Of a stretch of 64,000 nt of DNA, positions 53,102-60,832 are shown in pieces. The position numbers were made by a program, and so were the translations under genes. Within the stretch, counting starts at the first letter, position 1; the number at the start of each line of letters is the position of its first letter. The stretch comes from Crassaminicella indica. Its GTDB lineage: Bacteria > Bacillota > Clostridia > Peptostreptococcales > Thermotaleaceae. The stretch is taken from NCBI RefSeq assembly GCF_019203185.1, contig NZ_CP078093.1, forward strand, positions 1,833,058 to 1,897,057, written 5' to 3'. Below the pieces are notes generated by a model, which saw nothing but the letters and a program-made list of their open reading frames with translations, did not search any database and had not been told where the DNA came from.

Positions 53102-53236
53102 ATGAAAAACAGAATAAGAGAGATGATATTTATTGTAGGAGCTATTTTTATTGGAGTAGGTATATATAGAGGGGAAGTAGGAAGGGTATTTATAAAAGCG
53201 ATAAATATATGCTTGGAGTGTATAGGGATTGGTTAA
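53102..53236 (+). CDS. CD1871A-family CXXC motif-containing small membrane protein
   Basis: 44 aa. A basic start is followed by one membrane helix (about 8-22), the motif YRGEVG, and the end AINICLECIGIG with the CXXC (CLEC). It matches the short clostridial family named after C. difficile CD1871A, which accompanies TlpA-like and 4Fe-4S membrane proteins. ATG 53102 lies 9 bases after the selenoprotein stop. It is probably an electron relay or assembly partner; its exact role is unknown. Confidence 0.8.
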   Translation: MKNRIREMIFIVGAIFIGVGIYRGEVGRVFIKAINICLECIGIG

Positions 53237-53237
53237 G

Positions 53238-54071
53238 ATGAAAAGAAGATTAGTTCAGATAATGACTAGTATAGGGATAAATGGTTATTTTAAAGGTTTT
53301 TTAAAAGGAAGTATTTACAAAGGAGATTTGAAAAAAATATGTGTACCGGGACTTAATTGCTATTCTTGTCCAGGAGCGTTAGGATCATGTCCTATAGGGT
53401 CATTACAAGCGATTATATCTGATATAAAATATAAATTTTCATTTTATGTAGTTGGTTTTCTTATGTTAATAGGAGGCTTATTGGGGAGATTTGTATGCGG
53501 ATGGTTGTGCCCTTTTGGTTTTATTGAGGAATTACTTTATAAGATACCTTCTCCAAAATTTAAGGTTAGTAAAAATCTTCAAAAATTGAAATATTTAAAG
53601 TATGTAATATTGATTGTATTTGTAATTTTATTACCTATGCTTTGGGTTGATGATATAGGTATAGGATCTCCAACATTTTGTAAATATATATGTCCTGTTG
53701 GAACTATTGAAGGGGGAATACCTCTCGTTATTTTAAATGAATCATTAAGATCAGCAGTTGGTTTTTTATTTGCGTGGAAGTTAACATTATTAATTGTAAT
53801 TGTCATATTGTCTATAGTGGTGTTTAGACCATTTTGTAGATTTATATGTCCGTTAGGTGCGATATATTCATTATTTAATCCTATTAGTATATATAGATTG
53901 AATATAGATTTGAATAAGTGTACACAGTGCGGAGCTTGTAGTAAAAAATGCAAGTTAGATATTGAAGTTTATAAAAATCCAAATAGCTTAGAATGTATAA
54001 GATGTGGGGAATGTATCGATAGTTGTCCTCATAATGCAATAAAAAGTCAATTTAGTTTAAAGAATAGATAA
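53238..54071 (+). CDS. NapH/YccM-like 4Fe-4S membrane protein
   Basis: A 277-aa membrane protein with about five helices, two CxxxCP-type motifs at the membrane (CGWLCPFGF, CKYICPVG and CRFICPLGA) and two C-terminal ferredoxin clusters (CTQCGACSKKC and CIRCGECIDSCP). An N-terminal NCYSCPGALGSCPIG adds four more Cys. Such proteins carry electrons across or along the membrane. With the lipoprotein thiol partner, it could reduce periplasm-side disulfides using cytoplasmic electrons. ATG 53238 is preferred; TTG 53229 is an alternative. It overlaps or abuts the CXXC gene. Confidence 0.85.
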   Translation: MKRRLVQIMTSIGINGYFKGFLKGSIYKGDLKKICVPGLNCYSCPGALGSCPIGSLQAIISDIKYKFSFYVVGFLMLIGGLLGRFVCGWLCPFGFIEELLYKIPSPKFKVSKNLQKLKYLKYVILIVFVILLPMLWVDDIGIGSPTFCKYICPVGTIEGGIPLVILNESLRSAVGFLFAWKLTLLIVIVILSIVVFRPFCRFICPLGAIYSLFNPISIYRLNIDLNKCTQCGACSKKCKLDIEVYKNPNSLECIRCGECIDSCPHNAIKSQFSLKNR

Positions 54072-54100
54072 GGGGTCTCGTTTGAGCTCCTTTTTTTTAT
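54071..54100 (+). terminator. Weak terminator after the redox cassette
   Basis: An imperfect AGGGG../..CTCCT hairpin followed by T8. It may allow some read-through into the transporter operon. Confidence 0.45.
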
Positions 54101-54110
54101 ATATAAAAGG

Positions 54111-54124
54111 TGACAAAATTGTAA
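54111..54124 (+). promoter_or_regulatory. BceR-box-like site upstream of the BceAB-type transporter
   Basis: TGACAAAATTGTAA is a full match to TnACA-N4-TGTAA, the operator of BceR-like regulators. It lies 106 bases before the ATPase start. Confidence 0.65.
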
Positions 54125-54229
54125 GCTGTATATGATATTTTGTTAGTTAAATAAATGGTTTTAAGCAATTGATTTATGTAAAATAGCATTAAAGAATAAT
54201 AAAAAATAAACTCATAGGAGGTAATATCA

Positions 54230-54994
54230 ATGAGAGTTGTTTTAGATGCTAAAGATTTAAAGAAGGTATACGGCTCAAAAGGAAATGTTTATACTGCACT
54301 TCGTGGAATAAGCTTACAAATAAGAGAAGGAGAATTTGTCGGTATAATGGGACCATCTGGAGCAGGAAAGAGTACTCTTTTAAATATAATATCAACTATA
54401 GATAGTCCAACATCAGGTACTATAACTATAAATGGAGAGAATATATTAAAATTTAATGAAGAAAAATTATCTTTATTTAGAAGAGATAATTTAGGTTTTA
54501 TATTTCAAGATTTTAATTTGCTTGATACTCTAACTGTTAAAGAAAATATATTACTTCCATTAGCTCTTGCTAAGGTAAATCCAAAAACAATTGAGAGAAA
54601 GGTAACTGAAATAGCAAATAACTTAGGAATAGCTGATATATTAAACAAATATCCATATGAGATTTCAGGTGGACAAAAGCAAAGAACAGCATCTGCTAGA
54701 GCGATTATTAATGAGCCTAAGCTTATACTTGCTGATGAACCTACTGGAGCTCTTGATTCTAAATCATCAGCAGAGCTGTTACAAGCTTTAAGTGATCTAA
54801 ATGAAAAAAATAAAGCTACTATAATGATGGTAACACATGATGCTTTTGCAGCAAGCTATTGCAAGAGGATATTATTTATAAAAGATGGGACATTATTTAC
54901 AGAGCTTGTAAAAGGAGAAAGCAGGAAGGAATTTTTCAATAAAATACTTGATGTTTTAGCAGTTTTGGGAGGGAATAGCAATGACCTTATTTAA
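54230..54994 (+). CDS. BceA-like ABC transporter ATP-binding protein
   Basis: A 254-aa ATPase of the MacB/BceA type. Walker A GPSGAGKST, Q-loop FQDFNLLDTLTV, signature ISGGQKQRT and Walker B LILADEPTGALDSKSS are present. It powers a target-protection type transporter against peptide antibiotics such as bacitracin. ATG follows ATAGGAGGT. The 3' end overlaps the permease gene by 14 bases. Confidence 0.92.
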   Translation: MRVVLDAKDLKKVYGSKGNVYTALRGISLQIREGEFVGIMGPSGAGKSTLLNIISTIDSPTSGTITINGENILKFNEEKLSLFRRDNLGFIFQDFNLLDTLTVKENILLPLALAKVNPKTIERKVTEIANNLGIADILNKYPYEISGGQKQRTASARAIINEPKLILADEPTGALDSKSSAELLQALSDLNEKNKATIMMVTHDAFAASYCKRILFIKDGTLFTELVKGESRKEFFNKILDVLAVLGGNSNDLI

Positions 54995-56870
54995 TATTTG
55001 TATTAAAAATATAAAGAGAAATTTTCGAAATTATTTTATATATTTTATGTCAATAGTATTTAATGTAATTATATATTTTACATTTGTTTCTATTAGATTT
55101 AATGAACAAATTTTAAAATTTCTTGAAGGAGAATATAAAATTTTAGTATTGTTTAAATTTTCATCTATATTGATAGCTATATTTTCATTGATTTTTATAT
55201 GGTATTCAACTTCTTTTTTTATGAAGAAAAGGAAAAAAGAAATAGGTATTTATTCGTTGTTGGGAGTTAAGAAAAAGCAAATCGGAAAAATGTTATTTTA
55301 TGAAAATGTAATAATGGGAATAATGGCTTTAGGTATAGGTCTATTGCTAGGAAGTATATTTTGTAAGCTATTTATAATGATATTGTTTAAATTTATGAAT
55401 TTTTTAGTAGAAGTAAAATTTACAGTGAGCTTTGATGCAGTTTTAAATACTATTGTTACTTTTGGAGTGTTATTTTTGATTACATCTGTATATGGATATA
55501 CAATAATTTATAAATTTAGTCTTATTGAACTTTTTAAAGCAGAAAATATTGCAGAAAAAGAGCCTAAATCATCAGTAATTATGGCTTTGATTTCAATATT
55601 AATTATAGGAGTAGGTTATGTAGTAGGACTTAATGTTACAACAAAAACTTTTTTAGTGAGTACAGGTACTGTTCTTGTAACATCTGTTGTTGGAACATTT
55701 ATGTTTTTTAATTATTTTTTAATTTTTGCTATGAAGGTATTAAAGAAAAATAAAAGGAGATATTATAAAGGAATTAATATAATAGGGATAAATCAGATTG
55801 TATATAGAATAAAAAGTAATTCAAGAACACTTTCTATAATAGCTATACTCAGCGCAGTTACATTGACATCTATAGGAATAACATATACTTTATATTATAC
55901 TGTATCAAAGGAAAATTCTATTTCACATCCTTTTTCATATTCATACATTACTAATAGTGAGATTATAGATGAAAAAGTTGAAAATATTATAGCTAAATAT
56001 CCAAAAAATAAATTGATAGATTCAGTAGAAGAAGAATTTATTAAAGTTTATGCAAAGGTTAATGACAATAAATCAGGAAAAGCTTATTTAATATCAGAAA
56101 GTAAATTCAATAAAATCGCTAAAATAAGAGGTTTAAAAGATAGAATACATTTAGGCAATGATAATGAAGTTGTATTATTAAAATATTATAGATCTAAAGA
56201 AAAAATTGCTACAGGAAAATTGGTAGAGTTGTTATCAGAAAATAAAAAGCAAGAATTTAAAGTTGTAGATCATAAGCAGTATTATGCTATGAATAGATAT
56301 AAAATCGAATCGACTTTTGTTGTTAAAGATAATATTTATAACAAATTTTATGATAAAAGCAATATTGATAGAATAAAGGGATATAAGGTCAAAAATGAAT
56401 TAGACAGTAAAGAATTGACAAAGGAGATTATAAAAGCTGTGCCAGCTGATGTTGAGTTGAGTTATTGTTTAGAAAGCATAAGTGCTTTGATACTTATGGG
56501 AATGCTTTTATTTATCGGAGTTTTCTTAGGATTAGTATTTTTGATTGCTAGTGGTAGTGTTATTTATTTTAAACAGTTAACAGAGGCTAATGAGGAAAAG
56601 GGAAGATACTTAATATTAAAGAATATAGGAGTTAGTAAGAAGGAAATAAAAGTATCTATTGCAAAGCAAATGGGTGTAATATTTGGGCTTCCATTGACTG
56701 TAGGAATAGCACATAGTTTAGTTGCTATTGTTATGAATTATAAATTATTTAATCTTAATATGATAAGCCCTGCAATTTTAACTATAGGTGGCTATATACT
56801 AATTTATTTGGGATATTATTTATTGACAATAAATTCATATAATAAAATTGTAAATTCAAAAACTGTCTAA
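54981..56870 (+). CDS. BceB-like ABC transporter permease
   Basis: A 629-aa permease with the ten-helix plan of BceB: four helices, then more to about residue 300, a large outer domain (about 305-500) that binds antibiotic complexes and signals to the kinase, and three C-terminal helices of FtsX type. It begins LFNICIKNIKRNFRNYFIYF, typical for the family. The outer domain is the least conserved part and may set specificity. The stop codon lies in a terminator. Confidence 0.88.
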   Translation: MTLFNICIKNIKRNFRNYFIYFMSIVFNVIIYFTFVSIRFNEQILKFLEGEYKILVLFKFSSILIAIFSLIFIWYSTSFFMKKRKKEIGIYSLLGVKKKQIGKMLFYENVIMGIMALGIGLLLGSIFCKLFIMILFKFMNFLVEVKFTVSFDAVLNTIVTFGVLFLITSVYGYTIIYKFSLIELFKAENIAEKEPKSSVIMALISILIIGVGYVVGLNVTTKTFLVSTGTVLVTSVVGTFMFFNYFLIFAMKVLKKNKRRYYKGINIIGINQIVYRIKSNSRTLSIIAILSAVTLTSIGITYTLYYTVSKENSISHPFSYSYITNSEIIDEKVENIIAKYPKNKLIDSVEEEFIKVYAKVNDNKSGKAYLISESKFNKIAKIRGLKDRIHLGNDNEVVLLKYYRSKEKIATGKLVELLSENKKQEFKVVDHKQYYAMNRYKIESTFVVKDNIYNKFYDKSNIDRIKGYKVKNELDSKELTKEIIKAVPADVELSYCLESISALILMGMLLFIGVFLGLVFLIASGSVIYFKQLTEANEEKGRYLILKNIGVSKKEIKVSIAKQMGVIFGLPLTVGIAHSLVAIVMNYKLFNLNMISPAILTIGGYILIYLGYYLLTINSYNKIVNSKTV

Positions 56871-56886
56871 TAATAGGCAGTTTTTT
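56861..56886 (+). terminator. Terminator between transporter and regulator
   Basis: AACTGTC / GGCAGTT hairpin with an 8-base loop and T6. The regulator is therefore mostly transcribed separately. Confidence 0.75.
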
Positions 56887-56939
56887 ATCGATTTAAGGTA
56901 TAATATAATTAGATTATTATATATTGATGGAGGATTAAT

Positions 56940-57614
56940 ATGTTTAAAATTATGATAGTTGAAGATGATTTGAAAATAGCACAGATTGTAAAGGAAAATT
57001 TGATAAAATGGTCTTTTGATGTCGAAGTTGTAGAAGATTTTTCTGATGTTTTGAATATTTTTAGCAAGTATAAACCTCATTTAATATTGATGGATATTAA
57101 TCTTCCTTTATATGATGGGTTTTACTGGTGTTCTCAAATAAGAAAATTATCAAAGGTACCTATAATTTTTATATCTTCTAGAAATACAAATATGGATATT
57201 ATTATGGCTATTAATATGGGTGGAGATGATTTTATCAATAAACCTTTTTCGATAGATGTTTTAGTTGCAAAAATTAATGCTGTACTTAGAAGGACGTATT
57301 CTTATATGGATGCAGAAAGTGATATTGTAGAGTATAAGGATGTTTTTTTAAATATAAAGGATAATTGTATTTTGTATAAAGGAAGACAAATTGAACTTAC
57401 TAGAAATGAATTTAAAATTATATATATATTAATGAAAAATGCAGGTAGTGTTGTAAGTAGAGAAAAGATCATGAAAAGTTTATGGGAAGATGAAAGCTTC
57501 GTAGATGATAATACATTAACTGTAAATATTAATAGGCTTAGAAAAAAGCTTGAAGAAATAGGGATTGAGGATTTTATTAAAACTAAAAAAGGTAAAGGTT
57601 ATATTATAATATAG
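56940..57614 (+). CDS. BceR-like OmpR-family response regulator
   Basis: A 224-aa regulator. The receiver has VEDD at 7-10, phosphoacceptor about Asp52 in LILMDINLPLYDG and Lys in INKPF. The winged-helix output domain spans about 128-224 (ELTRNEFKIIYILM..KTKKGKGYIII). The NMGGDDFI and short linker are typical of BceR. It is the only regulator gene in this block and so the likely partner of the kinase at 51436. Confidence 0.9.
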   Translation: MFKIMIVEDDLKIAQIVKENLIKWSFDVEVVEDFSDVLNIFSKYKPHLILMDINLPLYDGFYWCSQIRKLSKVPIIFISSRNTNMDIIMAINMGGDDFINKPFSIDVLVAKINAVLRRTYSYMDAESDIVEYKDVFLNIKDNCILYKGRQIELTRNEFKIIYILMKNAGSVVSREKIMKSLWEDESFVDDNTLTVNINRLRKKLEEIGIEDFIKTKKGKGYIII

Positions 57615-57678
57615 GTAAGTAAAAATACTTTATTTTATAAATAGCAGAAATATAAAATAACTTATAAAAATCAAAAAT

Positions 57679-57698
57679 AGAGCCCAAAAGGGCTCTAT
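57679..57698 (-). terminator. Terminator of the 42-aa peptide gene
   Basis: TAGAGCCC / GGGCTCTA hairpin. Confidence 0.8.
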
Positions 57699-57727
57699 AA
57701 GCTGAGTGATAAGAGTTGTATCTTTTA

Positions 57728-57856
57728 TTAACAGTTGTATCCTCTACCGAAGTATGGACAGCAGAACAATACTACTAGCAACAAGAAGAAAAACAATAAA
57801 CTGCTATCACAGCCACCAAAGATTCCACCAATTCCACCACATTGAGCATCTGCCAT
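57728..57856 (-). CDS. Small Gly/Cys-rich membrane peptide, paralogue 1
   Basis: 42 aa with an AAGGAGG site. The N-terminus MADAQCGGIGGIFGGCDSS is followed by a hydrophobic run FFFLLLVVLF and a Cys-rich tail (CCPYFGRGYNC). The pattern recalls the tiny SSSLLFF-type coat or sporulation peptides (YjcZ-like), but I cannot assign a family. Two paralogues follow at 58340 and 58604. The 60-base core is identical at DNA level to paralogue 2. Confidence 0.7.
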   Translation of the reverse strand: MADAQCGGIGGIFGGCDSSLLFFFLLLVVLFCCPYFGRGYNC

Positions 57857-58059
57857 AATATTATGCCTCCTTTATGATAATCATTTCAAATTCTTTTCTT
57901 TTGTTCTAATACAAAGTATGTAAGTTACAAGCTATATGTTCCAAAATTTTGAAGGACTATTCATTCAAATATGGAATAACAAATAATAGCATTGATGTTG
58001 TGGGATAAATGAACACTTAAAAAAGGTTATCATATTCTAATAGATAGGAGGAGTTTGTT

Positions 58060-58230
58060 ATGGTTATAAGTATAGATCAAAGTAAATGCAGTAGGTGTAG
58101 AATGTGTATTGAAATATGTCCAGTTGGTGCTATTGAAGAAAAGGATTTGATAATGGTAGATATGTTTAGATGCATAAAATGCCGTTCTTGCGTGGTGGCT
58201 TGTCCATCAAAAGCTATCGTTATAAAATAA
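58060..58230 (+). CDS. Small 2[4Fe-4S] ferredoxin
   Basis: 56 aa with two cluster motifs, CSRCRMCIEICP and CIKCRSCVVACP. A TAGGAGG site lies before ATG 58060. It is a soluble electron carrier of clostridial type. It sits between two genes for Cys-rich peptides transcribed the opposite way. Confidence 0.9.
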   Translation: MVISIDQSKCSRCRMCIEICPVGAIEEKDLIMVDMFRCIKCRSCVVACPSKAIVIK

Positions 58231-58246
58231 AAAGTATTAAATATGT

Positions 58247-58268
58247 AGATCAGGATTTCTCCTGATCT
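58247..58268 (+). terminator. Terminator after the ferredoxin gene
   Basis: AGATCAGGA / TCCTGATCT stem. Confidence 0.85.
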
Positions 58269-58314
58269 TAAAGAAGGTGTAATAACAGATGGCTGACAGA
58301 AAAATTATGTAAGG

Positions 58315-58337
58315 AGAATTGGGAAAATCCCAATTCT
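58315..58337 (-). terminator. Terminator of peptide gene 2
   Basis: AGAATTGGGA / TCCCAATTCT hairpin. The same hairpin recurs at 58576. Confidence 0.75.
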
Positions 58338-58339
58338 TT

Positions 58340-58462
58340 CTAATATCTTCCAAAACCACAAAAATTACAGAATAATATTACTAATAACAAGAAGAAAAAC
58401 AATAAACTGCTATCACAGCCACCAAAGATTCCACCAATTCCACCACATTGACTATTAGACAT
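58340..58462 (-). CDS. Small Gly/Cys-rich membrane peptide, paralogue 2
   Basis: 40 aa with an AAGGAGGTG site. It starts MSNSQCGGIGGIFGGCDSS, then LLFFFLLLVILF and the Cys-rich tail CNFCGFGRY. It shares a stretch of about 58 identical bases with paralogue 1, so the copies are recent or kept alike by gene conversion. Confidence 0.7.
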   Translation of the reverse strand: MSNSQCGGIGGIFGGCDSSLLFFFLLLVILFCNFCGFGRY

Positions 58463-58575
58463 CTATTTACACCTCCTTAATAAATATGTATTTATTGAAT
58501 CTGTTTTGTTTTTGTCCTAATATAAAGTATGCAGGTAGAAACATATATGTTACGAAATTAGGTATTTATATGTAT

Positions 58576-58604
58576 AGAATTGGGAAAATCCCAATTCTTT
58601 TTTT
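58576..58604 (-). terminator. Terminator of peptide gene 3
   Basis: AGAATTGGGA / TCCCAATTCT stem next to an A/T run. Confidence 0.75.
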
Positions 58605-58711
58605 TAATAACGGCCACAAGAGCAAGGACCACAGAATAATACTACTAAAAGCAAGAAGAATAATAATAATTCATCTCGACTATTAAATAAACCAAATCTT
58701 CCGTCAGCCAT
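58604..58711 (-). CDS. Small Cys-rich membrane peptide, paralogue 3
   Basis: 35 aa with a GGAGGGA site. MADGRFGLFNSRDE is followed by the hydrophobic run LLLFFLLLVVLF and the tail CGPCSCGRY. The Gly-rich head of the other two is lost, but the membrane run and Cys tail remain. Confidence 0.65.
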   Translation of the reverse strand: MADGRFGLFNSRDELLLFFLLLVVLFCGPCSCGRY

Positions 58712-58993
58712 TATTTAATCCCTCCTTTATTAGATATGTAATATTGTATTTTCTTGTCCTTTTTCTAATATAGATTATGTAAGATACAAGATATATGTTA
58801 CAGATAATATGATATTTATTAAAAATAATTAGATAATGATATTATGTAAAATTGAGAAATTTTCTGGTTTTTGGCTTTAATATTTTTATATCCTTATAAA
58901 ACTGAAAATTATGAAAAATAAATATTTATTCATTTTGTGTATTCATACAAAAAACAAATGTATTTTATTTATAAACAAATTTGCTAAAAAGTA
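58712..58993. other. AT-rich intergenic stretch
   Basis: The divergent gap between peptide gene 3 and the symporter. I see no gene; it ends in the symporter promoter. Confidence 0.5.
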
Positions 58994-59022
58994 TTGAAAA
59001 ATAATAAAAATTACTTTATACT
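58994..59022 (+). promoter_or_regulatory. Promoter of the second symporter gene
   Basis: TTGAAA (58994-58999), a 17-base spacer and TATACT (59017-59022). The start would be near 59029. Confidence 0.7.
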
Positions 59023-59081
59023 ACATAGTATCTTTATTAATTGTTTTGAATAAGATAAAAGAGACTAAGGAGGAAGGAATT

Positions 59082-60278
59082 ATGCAAAAGAAAATGGGAT
59101 TACTCCCAAAGCTGCTTTTAGGAATCATTTTTGGTATTATTATTGGATTGATTTCAAAATCTATAGAAATGTATATACCAGTAAGGTTATTAAGTACATT
59201 TAGTGGTATATTCGGAAATTTTCTAAAATTCATTATTCCATGTATTATTATTGGATTTGTAGCACCAGGTATTGCTGATTTAGGGAAGTCTGCTGGTAAA
59301 ATGTTAGGTATTACAGCGTTGTTTGCTTATAGCTCAACCATCATTGCTGGAACATTTGCTTATGTTGCTGGTTCTAGTATATTATCTAAAGTGATAAAAG
59401 TTGGAGAAACAGCAGGTAAATCAAATATTGATTTATCTCCATATTTTACAATAGAAATGCCACCGATAATGGGTGTTATGACTGCTTTAGTATTAGCTTT
59501 TGTACTAGGTGTAGGAATGGCAAGTATCAAAGGAAAGGATTTAAAAGGTGCTTTATCTGATTTTCAAAGTATTGTAGAATTAGTGATTAAAAATGTAATT
59601 ATTCCTTTTATTCCAATACATGTTGCAGGGATTATGGCAAAATTAACAACTACAGGAGAAATATTTGTAACAATCAAAGCATTCTCAACAGTATTTGCAA
59701 TTATTATTCCATTACAAATCATATATGTGCTTTTGCAATATATAGTTGCTTGGATGTTTACAAAGAAAAGTCCTGCTGTATGTATTAAAAATATGCTTCC
59801 TGCATATTTTACAGCAATTGGTACACAGTCTTCAGCAGCAACAATTCCAATTACAATGCAAAGTGCAAGAAAAAATGGAATAGCGGAAGATGTTGTTGAC
59901 TTTGTTGTTCCACTATGTGCTACTATCCATTTAGCAGGGGATACAATTACATTGGTATTGTTATCTATGGGTGTGATGATGATTGCTGGAACTGTTCCAA
60001 CATTTTCAATGATGCTTCCATTTATTCTTATGCTTGGAGTTACAATGGTAGCAGCACCGGGAATACCAGGTGGAGGAGTAATGGCAGCATTAGGGCTGCT
60101 TGAAGGAATGCTTGGATTTACAGGAGCACAGCAAACTCTTATGATTGCATTGCACTTTGCACAGGATAGCTTTGGTACAGCTGCAAATGTTACAGGTGAT
60201 GGTGCTATTGCACTGATTGTAGATAAGCTTATTAGAAAAAAAAATAATACTACTTTACAAAAGGCAGAAAATGCTTAG
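59082..60278 (+). CDS. Dicarboxylate/amino-acid:cation symporter (DAACS family)
   Basis: A 398-aa symporter of the same superfamily as 46526 but a distant branch. The serine-rich loop GTQSSAATIPITMQSARKNG and the motif ATIHLAGDTITL (instead of NMDGTA) are present, with a C-terminal HFAQDSFGTAANVTGDGA. Lack of the Arg motif suggests a different substrate, such as a neutral amino acid or another acid. ATG 59082 follows AAGGAGGAAGG. A longer frame from 59046 includes that site and is unlikely. Confidence 0.87.
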   Translation: MQKKMGLLPKLLLGIIFGIIIGLISKSIEMYIPVRLLSTFSGIFGNFLKFIIPCIIIGFVAPGIADLGKSAGKMLGITALFAYSSTIIAGTFAYVAGSSILSKVIKVGETAGKSNIDLSPYFTIEMPPIMGVMTALVLAFVLGVGMASIKGKDLKGALSDFQSIVELVIKNVIIPFIPIHVAGIMAKLTTTGEIFVTIKAFSTVFAIIIPLQIIYVLLQYIVAWMFTKKSPAVCIKNMLPAYFTAIGTQSSAATIPITMQSARKNGIAEDVVDFVVPLCATIHLAGDTITLVLLSMGVMMIAGTVPTFSMMLPFILMLGVTMVAAPGIPGGGVMAALGLLEGMLGFTGAQQTLMIALHFAQDSFGTAANVTGDGAIALIVDKLIRKKNNTTLQKAENA

Positions 60279-60287
60279 AAAAATAAT

Positions 60288-60316
60288 AAAACAGGGTTAG
60301 AAATTTAGCCCTGTTT
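60288..60316 (+). terminator. Terminator after the symporter
   Basis: AAACAGGG / CCCTGTTT stem with a 12-base loop. Confidence 0.8.
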
Positions 60317-60330
60317 TGTTATTTTCAGAA

Positions 60331-60543
60331 TCAATGGATGCGTTTGTATGGATACGTATTTCGAACATGATAATGCAAGTAATATCCAATATCAGATGAA
60401 TGGATTAAATTATTATAAATAGATTGGGGAACACCTCGGTGTTGATAGGTTTCACCAGAAATAAATGTTATTTCTAATATTTGATTAGTAGGATCATAGC
60501 CTATAGATTCAATAACGTTTGAATGTACCTTTACTTTTGTCAT
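60331..60543 (-). CDS. KTSC domain-containing protein
   Basis: A 70-aa protein made almost wholly of a KTSC domain, with blocks VIESIGYDPTNQILEITF and YQHRGVPQSIYNNLIHSSDIG. The family is small and RNA- or lysyl-tRNA-synthetase-associated in larger proteins, and its role alone is not known. ATG 60543 follows AAGGAGAG. The frame from 60603 includes that site and is rejected. Confidence 0.8.
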   Translation of the reverse strand: MTKVKVHSNVIESIGYDPTNQILEITFISGETYQHRGVPQSIYNNLIHSSDIGYYLHYHVRNTYPYKRIH

Positions 60544-60832
60544 TCCATTCTCTCCTTTGTCTAAATTTTTATTGAAAAGACACATTGAAATAAAATGGTA
60601 CAAGTAAATTATACTAAATGCTTATTTAAAAAAATGTAGAAAGTTGTTATTGTTAAGAAAAAAATTATGAAGTACAGCTTTAATGTTGATGTTATTTCTC
60701 TATATTATAGTTTTAAAATAGAAATTGGTAACATACATATTATTACAAGCAATATTTTGTCTATAAGATCAGGAAATGAAAAGTTTTTTATAATGCATTG
60801 TGTTTTCTAGAAAAGGGGGGCTTCAAGAGTTT

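Noticed and set aside
58291-58314. Seven-codon frame MADRKIM behind a GAAGGTG site
   Set aside because: Too short to support; it resembles the start of peptide 3 (MADGRF), so it may be a dead paralogue, but there is no further evidence.
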